The position numbers and the translations under genes were made by a program. This document shows, piece after piece, positions 1 through 5,490 of a stretch of DNA of 9,947 nt. The notes under the pieces were generated by a model that made no database searches, was not told where the DNA came from, and saw only the letters and a list, made by a program, of their open reading frames with translations. Numbering within the stretch: position 1 is the stretch's first letter; the number at the start of each line of letters is the position of its first letter. Origin of the DNA: an uncultured Gemmatimonadota bacterium (GTDB lineage Bacteria > Gemmatimonadota > Gemmatimonadetes > Gemmatimonadales > Gemmatimonadaceae); assembly GCA_946479015.1 (NCBI GenBank), contig CAMLEQ010000113.1:1-9947 (forward strand), in the 5' to 3' direction.

Positions 1-12
1 GCGCTCGCGCGC

Positions 13-55
13 CGCCCCCCTCGCACCTGGGGGCGCGGCCCCCGCCAGCGGCGGG
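13..55. terminator. Two GC-rich hairpins at the window's left edge
   Basis: CGCCCCC at 13-19 can pair with GGGGGCG at 29-35 across a 9-base loop. CCCGCC at 41-46 can pair with GGCGGG at 50-55 across a 3-base loop. There is no T-run after either. They may be the end of a gene lying left of the window, but in sequence this GC-rich short stems arise easily by chance. Confidence 0.25.
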
Positions 56-71
56 CGCCCCGTAGTCCTCT

Positions 72-123
72 CCCGAGTCCCGATTCCCGAGTCCCGAGCC
101 CTCGCGCGCCCCGCATCCCGCAC
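72..123. repeat. Degenerate heptad repeat (CCCGAGT / CCCGCAT type)
   Basis: Four contiguous 7-base units lie at 72-99: CCCGAGT, CCCGATT, CCCGAGT, CCCGAGC. After a short GC-rich break come CCCGCAT (110-116) and CCCGCAC (117-123). The same unit family recurs at 2919-2932 and 6334-6354, each time between genes. The array lies just upstream of nfo and carries no evident promoter. Its role is unknown. Confidence 0.7.
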
Positions 124-186
124 CCCTCCATGGCGCCCACCGCCCGCACCGGGCACATTACCCACTCACCCCACGAGAGGAGCTTC

Positions 187-1083
187 ATGGCACGCTGCAT
201 CGGCGCGCACACCATCGACGTCGGCGGGATCGACAAGGCCGCGCTCCGCGCCGGACGCGGCGGGATGACGGCGCTCCAGATCTTCACCACGATCCCGAAG
301 TACTACGGCGACAAGGCGTCGATCCGCCCGGAGCGCGTCGCGCGCTTCCGCGACGCGCTCGCCGAAGCGGGGATCGCGCCGCGTCAGGTGATCGCGCACG
401 CCGCGTACGTGCTCAACACCGCCACCGCCGACGAGACGAAGTGGGGACGCGCGGCCGCCGGGCTCGCGAAGGAGCTCGAGCGCTCCACCGCCCTCGGCTT
501 GATGGGCGTCTGCTTCCACCCCGGCGCCGCCACCGGCGGCGATCCGGAGCGCGCGGTGCTGCGCGTGGCGCGCGCGATGACGCAGGCGCTGGAGCAGGTG
601 GATGGCGACACGCGGCTGCTCGTGGAGAACACCGCCGGGGCAGGGCTCACCATCGGCCGCACGCCGGAGGAGGTGGGCGAGATCCTCGCGTCCATCCCGG
701 CGGCGCACCGCGCTCGCGTGGGCTACGGGCTCGACACCTGCCACCTGTACGCCGCCGGCCACGACATCACGGAGTCGAAGGCGGCGCTCGCCGGCGTGCT
801 CGATGCGTTCGAGGCGGTGTGCGGGGAGCCGCCCTCCTTCTTCCACCTCAACGACAGCGAGGGCGCACTCGGCTCCAACCGCGACCGGCACGTGCTGATC
901 GGGGATGGCGCCATCGGCGTCGAGCCATTCCGGTGGCTCCTGCACGACCGGCGCTCGGCCTCGGTGCCGTTGATCCTCGAGACGCCGCAGGAGCACCCGG
1001 ACATCGCCCCCGATGACACCTCGCCGGATCCGTACGATGTGCGGATGATGGCGCTCCTCCGCTCGCTGGAACGCGAGGCGTAG
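187..1083 (+). CDS. nfo: Endonuclease IV (AP endonuclease, Nfo family)
   Basis: This is a 298-residue TIM-barrel nuclease of base excision repair. The family cuts the phosphodiester bond 5' to abasic sites and removes 3'-blocking groups with a three-zinc centre. All nine metal ligands of the family can be read: H71, H111 (CFHPG), E147 (LLVENTAG), D183 and H186 (GLDTCH), H220 (FFHLND), D233 and H235 (DRH), and E265 (LILETPQE). Their spacing matches the E. coli enzyme almost residue for residue, and the length is near the usual 280-300. The start at 187 is chosen because GAGAGGAG (175-182) lies four bases before it and the family motif IGAH begins at residue 5. An in-frame ATG at 130 would add 19 residues that fit no conserved part. 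The gene appears monocistronic: it ends with a hairpin, and the next operon seems to have its own promoter. The protein is expected to be cytoplasmic. Confidence 0.96.
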   Translation: MARCIGAHTIDVGGIDKAALRAGRGGMTALQIFTTIPKYYGDKASIRPERVARFRDALAEAGIAPRQVIAHAAYVLNTATADETKWGRAAAGLAKELERSTALGLMGVCFHPGAATGGDPERAVLRVARAMTQALEQVDGDTRLLVENTAGAGLTIGRTPEEVGEILASIPAAHRARVGYGLDTCHLYAAGHDITESKAALAGVLDAFEAVCGEPPSFFHLNDSEGALGSNRDRHVLIGDGAIGVEPFRWLLHDRRSASVPLILETPQEHPDIAPDDTSPDPYDVRMMALLRSLEREA

Positions 1084-1092
1084 CGCGCCACG

Positions 1093-1121
1093 CCCGCCCC
1101 GGCCGCGCTCGGTGGGGCGGG
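1093..1121 (+). terminator. Possible hairpin terminator after nfo
   Basis: CCCGCCCC (1093-1100) pairs perfectly with GGGGCGGG (1114-1121) across a 13-base loop, starting ten bases after the nfo stop codon. There is no real T-run (only ACTTT at 1134-1138). It would separate nfo from the two-component operon. The call rests only on the stem and its position. Confidence 0.4.
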
Positions 1122-1130
1122 GGCGCGGGC

Positions 1131-1156
1131 GGAACTTTCCGGGCACGCGGCTCGTA
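1131..1156 (+). promoter_or_regulatory. Candidate ECF-sigma-type promoter for the two-component operon
   Basis: GGAACTTT at 1131-1138 matches the typical -35 element of extracytoplasmic-function (ECF) sigma factors (GGAAC core). CGTA at 1153-1156 matches a common ECF -10 core, with 17 bases between GGAAC and CGTA, the usual spacing. Transcription would begin near 1163 and leave a leader of about 40 bases before the kinase start at 1203. GTCAA at 1157-1161 is an alternative -10 but would be spaced too far. Single promoters predicted by eye are uncertain; other GGAAC words in the window lie inside genes. Confidence 0.35.
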
Positions 1157-1202
1157 GTCAACAGGCGAGGACGGCGCCAGACACTCCCTACAGCGAGTCG
1201 GC

Positions 1203-2918
1203 ATGCGGCGAGGGAATCCCACCGCGCACGGGCACGTGTCCACAGGTCCGATCGTCGCCGCGCTCCTGCTCACCCTGGGCGTGGCCGCGGCGATCGCGGG
1301 CGTCGCGTGGGCGGCCGCCGCCTCCCACCGCGCGGCCGCCGAGGACGCGCTTCGCGACTACGCGGAGTTCGCCGCCGGCAACTACGCCGACGAGGCGTTC
1401 AAGGCCATCTACACGGGCTCGGTGGCCATCCTCTCCCCCGTCGGCGCCGGCGGAGGGAGCATGGATGCCGACCACATCTTCTCCCCCGACACGCTCCGCC
1501 GCGCGGCGGTGGCGGCCCGCGAGTGCCGCTGCCTGTACGATCCCGCGCCGCGCTTCTTCTTCAGCTACGCGCCGGCCACGCACGTCATCCGCCTCACGGG
1601 CGATAGTCTCCCCACCGCCGCGGAGCGCGTGAGGCTGCTCGACAGCCTGCGAGCGAACTTCGACACGCTCGTGGCCGGCCTCGCCCGTCCCGACGCGCAG
1701 CGCGCGCAGCTCTACGTCTCCCTCGACACCACCTCCGGCACCGGGGCGATGTTCATCGCCACCTTCGTGCGCGGCGTGCGCGGCGCACCGAACATGGTGT
1801 ACGGCTTCAGCACCACCTTCCAGGCGTTCGCCCGCGCCGTGCTGCCGGAGCTCATGCGCGGGAGCCGCCCGCTCGTGCCGAAGACGCTCACCCGCGGGCT
1901 GCCGCAGGACTCGCTGCTGATGGTGGTCGTGCGCGACGCCTCGGGGCGCGTGATGTACCGCTCCGCGGCGCGCTGGGACACCAGCTACGCCGCCACGCAG
2001 CCGCTGTGGCGCTTCTTCCCCGACGGGCCGCGCGTGCAGGTGGCGATCCGCCCGGCGGCGGCGACGATGCTGCTGCGCGGCGGGATCCCGAGCTCGCGGC
2101 TTCCGCTCCTCGCCGCGCTGCTCGTGTGCGCGGGGGCGCTGGTGCTCATCGCGCTCCAGCTCGTGCGCCGCGCCGAGGAGCTGGGCCGGCTGCGCGCGGA
2201 CTTCACGTCGAGCGTCTCCCACGAGCTGCGCACGCCGCTGGCGCAGATCCTCCTGTTCGCGGAATCGCTGCGCTACGGGCGCGTGCCGGGCGCGCGGGAG
2301 CGCGAGGACGCGCTGACCATCATCCTCCGCGAGGCGCGGCGCCTGGCACACCTGGTGGACAACGTCCTCCTGTTCTCGCGCACCGAGCGGCGCGGCACGC
2401 ACGTCTCGGCGCACCCTCGCCTGCTCGCGCCGCTCGTGCGCGAGGTGGTGGACTCGTTCGAGCCGCTCGCGCGGGCGCGCGGCGCGTCGCTGCGCGCCAC
2501 CCTCGATCCGGTCGTCTCCGTCCCGGTGGATGCGGGCGCCCTGCGCCAGATCCTCCTGAACCTGCTCGACAACGCGGTGAATTACGGGCCAGCGGGGCTG
2601 ACGGTGGAGGTCACGCTGGGGCGCGACGGCGACCGCGCCCGTATTTGGGTGGACGACGCGGGGCAGGGGATCCGCGTCGTCGACTACGAGCGGATCTGGG
2701 ATCCCTTCGTGCGGTTGGAGAGCGGCGAGTACTCGGTGGCCACCGGGAGCGGCATCGGGCTCTCGGTGGTCCACCAGCTGGTTTCGCTGCACGGCGGCGA
2801 GGTGCGGGTGGACCGCGCGCCGTCCGGGGGCGCGCGCTTCGAGGTGCTGCTGCCGGGGGCCGCGCACGCGCCGGCGCCGGCGGTCGCGAGGCCGAAGGGG
2901 CTCGCCGCCACGCATTGA
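1203..2918 (+). CDS. Membrane sensor histidine kinase (two-component system)
   Basis: This is a 571-residue kinase paired with the response regulator that starts 18 bases downstream. It has a membrane segment at about 16-40, an extracytoplasmic sensor region at about 41-298 and a second membrane segment at 300-321. The HisKA H-box (SHELRTPL) carries the phospho-accepting H340. The ATP-binding domain shows an N-box (LLNLLDNAVNYG, N456 and N460), a G1 box (DDAGQGI, 484-490), an F box (IWDPFVRLE) and a G2 box (GSGIGL, 515-520). The H-box starts only about 18 residues after the second membrane segment, so there is no room for a HAMP domain. The sensor region, with a close Cys pair (C108, C110), matches no domain I recognise, so the stimulus is unknown. 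The tail after about 550 is Ala/Pro-rich. The ATG at 1203 has only a weak ribosome binding site; a GTG at 1236 is an in-frame alternative that keeps the first membrane segment. Confidence 0.93.
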   Translation: MRRGNPTAHGHVSTGPIVAALLLTLGVAAAIAGVAWAAAASHRAAAEDALRDYAEFAAGNYADEAFKAIYTGSVAILSPVGAGGGSMDADHIFSPDTLRRAAVAARECRCLYDPAPRFFFSYAPATHVIRLTGDSLPTAAERVRLLDSLRANFDTLVAGLARPDAQRAQLYVSLDTTSGTGAMFIATFVRGVRGAPNMVYGFSTTFQAFARAVLPELMRGSRPLVPKTLTRGLPQDSLLMVVVRDASGRVMYRSAARWDTSYAATQPLWRFFPDGPRVQVAIRPAAATMLLRGGIPSSRLPLLAALLVCAGALVLIALQLVRRAEELGRLRADFTSSVSHELRTPLAQILLFAESLRYGRVPGAREREDALTIILREARRLAHLVDNVLLFSRTERRGTHVSAHPRLLAPLVREVVDSFEPLARARGASLRATLDPVVSVPVDAGALRQILLNLLDNAVNYGPAGLTVEVTLGRDGDRARIWVDDAGQGIRVVDYERIWDPFVRLESGEYSVATGSGIGLSVVHQLVSLHGGEVRVDRAPSGGARFEVLLPGAAHAPAPAVARPKGLAATH

Positions 2919-2927
2919 CCCGAGTCC

Positions 2928-2931
2928 GGAG
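2928..2931 (+). promoter_or_regulatory. Ribosome binding site of the response regulator, inside a heptad repeat
   Basis: GGAG at 2928-2931 lies five bases before the ATG at 2937. It is formed by a variant heptad (CCGGAGT, 2926-2932) directly after a canonical heptad CCCGAGT (2919-2925), so the short spacer between kinase and regulator is made mostly of the repeat unit found at 72 and 6334. Confidence 0.6.
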
Positions 2932-2936
2932 TCCGC

Positions 2937-3635
2937 ATGTCTCGCATCCTGATCATCGAGGACAACGCCGATCTCGCCGGCGGCCTGCGCGCGAACCTCG
3001 AGCTCGAGGGCTATGACGTGACGGTGGCGCTCGACGGCGTGAAGGGGCTCGCGCAGGCGCGAGCGATCCAGCCCGACCTCGTGATCCTCGACCTCATGCT
3101 GCCGAAGCTGGACGGCTACCGCCTCCTGCGCGTGCTGCGCGCCGATGGCTATCGCGGACCGGTGCTCGTGCTCACCGCCCGCGGCGACGAGGCCGACAAG
3201 GTCCGCGGCTTCCGGTGGGGCGCCGACGACTACGTGACCAAGCCGTTCGGCCTCATGGAGCTGCTCGCGCGCGTGGAGGCGCTGCTGCGCCGGAGCGCGG
3301 CGGCGGCCGCCGAGCCCGCGCCGCGTCCGGCGCCGCCCCCCGTCCGCTTCGGCGATGTGGAGGTGCGCCCCTCCACGCACGAGGTGCTGCGCCGGGGCGA
3401 GCCGGTGCCACTCCGCCCCAAGGAGTTCGATCTCATCATGGCGCTCATCCAGCGCAACGGGCAGGTGGCCTCGCGCACGGAGCTGCTGTACGAGGTATGG
3501 GGCTACGACGCCGAGATCGTGAGCCGCACGGTGGACACGCACATGGCGGAGCTGCGACGGAAGCTGGAGGCCGACCCGTCCATGCCGCGCCACCTCCTCA
3601 CCGTGCGCAAGACCGGCTACCGTCTCCAGCTCTGA
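2937..3635 (+). CDS. OmpR/PhoB-family response regulator
   Basis: This 232-residue DNA-binding regulator is the likely partner of the kinase just upstream (18-base gap, same strand, probably one transcript). The receiver domain (about 3-118) has the acidic pair E8-D9, phospho-accepting D52 (VILDLMLP), T80 (LVLTAR) and K102 (YVTKPF). An Ala/Pro-rich linker (about 120-136) leads to a winged-helix domain (about 137-232) with the family signature LRPKEFDLIMAL, the recognition-helix region SRTVDTHMAELRRKLE and the terminal wing RKTGYRL. Phosphorylation at D52 is expected to drive dimer binding to direct-repeat sites. No such site is obvious next to the operon, so the targets are unknown. The length is typical of the family and the start is fixed by the nearby GGAG. 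Confidence 0.95.
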   Translation: MSRILIIEDNADLAGGLRANLELEGYDVTVALDGVKGLAQARAIQPDLVILDLMLPKLDGYRLLRVLRADGYRGPVLVLTARGDEADKVRGFRWGADDYVTKPFGLMELLARVEALLRRSAAAAAEPAPRPAPPPVRFGDVEVRPSTHEVLRRGEPVPLRPKEFDLIMALIQRNGQVASRTELLYEVWGYDAEIVSRTVDTHMAELRRKLEADPSMPRHLLTVRKTGYRLQL

Positions 3636-3760
3636 CCACGCGCGGCGCTCGCGGCCGCCGCACGGTCGTGCACGGCTCGTGGATGAACGACCGGTGCGAG
3701 TTGCGTCAAGCTTCGGTGAAATCGGCTCCGCGCGGCGGCGTGCTCGCTACGTTGTCGGCG

Positions 3761-3783
3761 GCGGCGGGCTCCGTGCCCGCCGC
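3761..3783. terminator. Hairpin between convergent genes (possible two-way terminator)
   Basis: GCGGCGGGC (3761-3769) pairs perfectly over nine bases with GCCCGCCGC (3775-3783) across the loop TCCGT. It lies in the 291-base gap between the response regulator ending at 3635 (+) and the RskA-like gene ending at 3927 (-), where a terminator for either strand would be expected. No T-run follows on either strand. I see no other gene or RNA in this gap. Confidence 0.45.
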
Positions 3784-3926
3784 GCGGCACACGAGTTCGT
3801 CGCCGGTCCCGGTGGTCCGATCCGCGCGTGTTCCCTCCTCCTTGCGGCGCGCGATCAGCTTCCAAACCCCGGGCCGGCGACGCCGCGCATCCGCCTCACA
3901 CCTCGCGCCGTGCGCGCGTCCCCGCG

Positions 3927-4526
3927 CTATCTCCCTCCCGCCGCGCCCACGAGCACGGGGGACGATGTCGGTCGCGGCGAGCCGCCCACCGGCTCCGCGG
4001 TGATGGTGATCGCCGCCAGCGCATCGGCGGCGAGCGGGTGGTGCGCCACCACCACCGCGCCGCCGCCGGCGCGCGCGGTGAACGTCGCCGCGCTCACCGT
4101 CCCCCTCCCGCGGGTGACGAGCCACACCTGGTAGACATGCCCCGCGGGGAGCGGCGGCAGACCGTGCGCCACCAGCGTCCACGTGCCGGAGGACGCGTCC
4201 CAGAACACGCGCGCGGACGGCGCGCGCGCGCCGGGGGCCCGGACATCGATCACCCGCACGTCCGCCCCCGTGATCCCCGCGAGCAGCGCCTCGCGCGCCG
4301 CGAGCGAGTCGCGCGTGGAGTCGAGGCGCCGCTCCAGGTCGTGCTGCGCGGTGACGAGCGCGCCCACGCGCCGCTCGAGGGCGCGCGCGCGCTGCCGCTC
4401 TCCCACGGCGCGGTACGCGACCACCGCCACCGCGCCGATGAGCGCCGCGGCGGCGGCCAGGCGCGCGCCGAGGGCGCGACGCACCGGTGGTGCGGAGGCG
4501 TCGCCGCGCCGCGCGCCGCCGCTCAT
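3927..4526 (-). CDS. RskA-like membrane protein (anti-sigma-K C-terminal domain), no anti-sigma domain seen
   Basis: This 199-residue protein has a short basic cytoplasmic N-terminus, one membrane segment at about 22-40, a charged coiled-coil-like stretch at about 42-82 (ERRVGALVTAQHDLERRLDS) and a C-terminal domain at about 88-195. That domain fits the anti-sigma-K factor RskA extracytoplasmic family: ARVFWD, then GLPPLPAGHVYQVWLV, a SAATF strand, and the closing ITAEPVGGSPRPTSSPVL. Known RskA proteins also have a cytoplasmic N-terminal helical anti-sigma domain and sit beside an ECF sigma gene. Here only about 20 residues precede the membrane segment and no sigma gene is present in the window. 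It may therefore have lost sigma control, or work with a separate partner. The start at 4526 has GGAG eight bases upstream on the minus strand and overlaps the stop of a 7-codon ORF (ATGA). The reading frame continues open to 4916, but that part reads as non-coding Arg/Pro-rich sequence. Confidence 0.8.
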   Translation of the reverse strand: MSGGARRGDASAPPVRRALGARLAAAAALIGAVAVVAYRAVGERQRARALERRVGALVTAQHDLERRLDSTRDSLAAREALLAGITGADVRVIDVRAPGARAPSARVFWDASSGTWTLVAHGLPPLPAGHVYQVWLVTRGRGTVSAATFTARAGGGAVVVAHHPLAADALAAITITAEPVGGSPRPTSSPVLVGAAGGR

Positions 4527-4546
4527 GGGGCCCGCTCCGGGGGCAT
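4523..4546 (-). CDS. Possible 7-codon upstream ORF coupled to the RskA-like gene
   Basis: On the minus strand an ATG at 4546 is preceded by GAGGAG (4559-4554) at a spacing of seven bases, better than the spacing of the main gene. It encodes MPPERAP and stops with TGA at 4525-4523, overlapping the ATG of the RskA-like gene as ATGA. The main gene's own GGAG lies inside this ORF. This layout would fit translational coupling or a leader peptide, but a 7-codon ORF can easily arise by chance and nothing shows it is translated. Confidence 0.3.
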   Translation of the reverse strand: MPPERAP

Positions 4547-4697
4547 CGCTAGGCTCCTCGGGTGTGGGGCGCGTCCGGCGGAGGTGAGGCCGACGCGCCG
4601 CCGGCGCGGTGCGAAGACGCGTGCGCCGGAGCGCGACGAAGGGGGATGCATGACGCCGAGAATCTAGGAGGGCGCACGTCCCCCGCCAGAGCGCGCG

Positions 4698-4815
4698 CGC
4701 CACGTTTCCCCGTGCGCGCGTGATCGTCCCAGAGGGAGCACGCGGCCGGCGGACGTGGCGTCGCATGGTCGTGTCGAGGAGAATCGGGGGCGCCACAGAG
4801 GGAAAACGTGGCGTC
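4698..4815. promoter_or_regulatory. Repeated ACGTGGCG elements in the divergent region (possible operators)
   Basis: The word ACGTGGCG appears three times. It occurs inverted as CGCCACGT at 4698-4705, and directly at 4753-4760 and 4806-4813. The two direct copies share the 10-mer ACGTGGCGTC (4753-4762, 4806-4815). The inverted and last copies share a longer arm: CGCCACGTTTCCCC at 4698-4711 against GGGAAAACGTGGCG at 4800-4813, with one mismatch over 14 bases. The elements lie upstream of the SWIB-gene promoter and could bind a regulator of either divergent gene. The binding protein is unknown. Confidence 0.4.
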
Positions 4816-4845
4816 TCCAGAGTGCAGATTCCTCGCGCGGCCCTA

Positions 4846-4873
4846 TTGCGTCCACGCAAGACCCTCTTACTTT
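4846..4873 (+). promoter_or_regulatory. Likely promoter of the SWIB-domain protein gene
   Basis: TTGCGT (4846-4851) and TACTTT (4868-4873) are separated by 16 bases, a fair fit to a housekeeping promoter. The same region, TTACTTTG at 4867-4874, also fits the Bacteroidota-type -7 element TAnnTTTG with one mismatch, with ATTG 18 bases upstream, which may matter if the host belongs to the FCB group. It is an unusually AT-rich patch in a GC-rich gap. Transcription would start near 4880, leaving about 55 bases before the ATG. Confidence 0.45.
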
Positions 4874-4937
4874 GTGCCCCGACGGACCCGTGTTCCCTCT
4901 GTAGAACGCGATCCACTCACCAATCCGGAGATCATCG

Positions 4938-5351
4938 ATGGCCACCAAGAAGAAGGGCGGCGCGAAGAAGAGCACGGCGAAGAAGGGCAGCGCGAAGAAG
5001 GCGAGCGCGAAGAAGGGCAGCGCCAAGAAGGGCGCCCGGAAGGCGGCCGCGAAGACGGCGCGCAAGACGGCCCGGAAGAGCGCCGCTCCGCGGAAGAAGC
5101 GCGCCCCGAACCCGGCCTTCATGCGGCCCATGCAGCCCGACGAGACGCTCGGCGCGGTGGTCGGCAGCAACCCGATGCCTCGCACCGAGATCACCAAGAA
5201 GCTCTGGAGCTACATCAAGAAGAACGGCCTGCAGGACCAGAAGCAGCGGCGGATGATCAACGCCGACGAGAAGCTCGGCCGGGTGTTCGGTGGGAAGAAG
5301 CAGGTGTCGATGTTCGAGATGACGAAGCTCGTCAACAAGCACATCAAGTAA
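4938..5351 (+). CDS. SWIB-domain protein with histone H1-like lysine-rich tail
   Basis: This is a 137-residue very basic protein. Residues 1-55 are almost only Lys, Ala, Gly, Ser, Arg and Thr and contain five AKKxx pentads (residues 9-33), then Arg/Lys-Ala repeats, like the tails of histone H1 and bacterial H1-like proteins. Residues about 57-137 form a SWIB/MDM2-type domain: NPAFMRPMQPDETLGAVVG, then MPRTEITKKLWSYIKKNGLQD, an INADEKLGRVFG segment and the closing MFEMTKLVNKHIK. SWIB domains are known from eukaryotic SWI/SNF subunits and chlamydial proteins, including a topoisomerase I fusion. Stand-alone bacterial copies are of unclear function. By composition the tail should bind DNA, suggesting a nucleoid-associated role (inference). 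GGAG at 4927-4930, seven bases before the ATG, fixes the start. The gene appears monocistronic, with its own promoter and a strong hairpin after it, and may be well expressed. Confidence 0.9.
   Translation: MATKKKGGAKKSTAKKGSAKKASAKKGSAKKGARKAAAKTARKTARKSAAPRKKRAPNPAFMRPMQPDETLGAVVGSNPMPRTEITKKLWSYIKKNGLQDQKQRRMINADEKLGRVFGGKKQVSMFEMTKLVNKHIK
4962..5036 (+). repeat. Five 15-base tandem units encoding AKKxx in the SWIB-protein tail
   Basis: Units encode AKKST, AKKGS, AKKAS, AKKGS and AKKGA. At DNA level they are near-identical copies built on GCGAAGAAGGGCAGC, so the tail could expand or contract by slippage or unequal recombination without losing frame. Confidence 0.8.
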
Positions 5352-5382
5352 CTCGCGCTCGCGCGAGGAAACATCGACGGCC

Positions 5383-5412
5383 GGGGGGGCGTACCACATG
5401 GGACGCCCCCCT
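5383..5412 (+). terminator. Strong hairpin terminator after the SWIB-protein gene
   Basis: GGGGGGCGT (5384-5392) pairs over nine bases with ACGCCCCCC (5403-5411), extendable by a G-T pair, across a 10-base loop. A smaller hairpin, CTCGCG (5352-5357) with CGCGAG (5362-5367) and a four-base loop, directly follows the stop codon. There is no clear T-run. The position, between two same-strand genes, fits a transcription end. Confidence 0.6.
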
Positions 5413-5490
5413 CGTGCATCCCGGGCCTTGTGCTCGCCCGTCGCGAGCGCAGAATAGGGATGCTCGCTTCTCACTCTCTCCATTCGATTC

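Larger units (their letters stand above)
4547..4937. other. Divergent intergenic region between the RskA-like and SWIB-protein genes
   Basis: This gap of about 390 bases has no convincing gene; the open frames crossing it are Arg/Pro-rich shadows. It should hold the promoters of both flanking genes. Leftward, TAGATT on the minus strand (4666-4661) with CTGGCG 17 bases upstream (4689-4684) is a weak promoter candidate. Rightward, a better promoter lies at 4846-4873. Between them are repeated ACGTGGCG elements, annotated separately. No sigma-factor gene, the usual partner of RskA, is present. Confidence 0.6.

Noticed and set aside
130..186. Upstream ATG that would lengthen endonuclease IV by 19 residues
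   Set aside because: The ATG at 187 has GAGAGGAG at a suitable distance and fits the family N-terminus; the extension has neither.
166..1161. 331-codon minus-strand frame over nfo
   Set aside because: It is a shadow of nfo; all nine metal ligands of endonuclease IV are read from the plus strand.
1188..3593. 801-codon open frame on the minus strand opposite the kinase and regulator
   Set aside because: It is a GC-rich shadow rich in His, Arg, Glu and Ala with no domain, while the plus strand has full kinase and regulator motifs in the same place.
3828..4667. 279-codon plus-strand frame opposite the RskA-like gene
   Set aside because: It is low-complexity Arg/Ala/His sequence without domain features, while the minus strand carries the RskA pattern.
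4527..4916. N-terminal extension of the RskA-like protein to 329 residues, possibly an anti-sigma domain
   Set aside because: The added residues are Arg/Pro/Thr-rich with no zinc-finger (HxxxCxxC) or helical anti-sigma pattern, and an SD-supported ATG lies at 4526.
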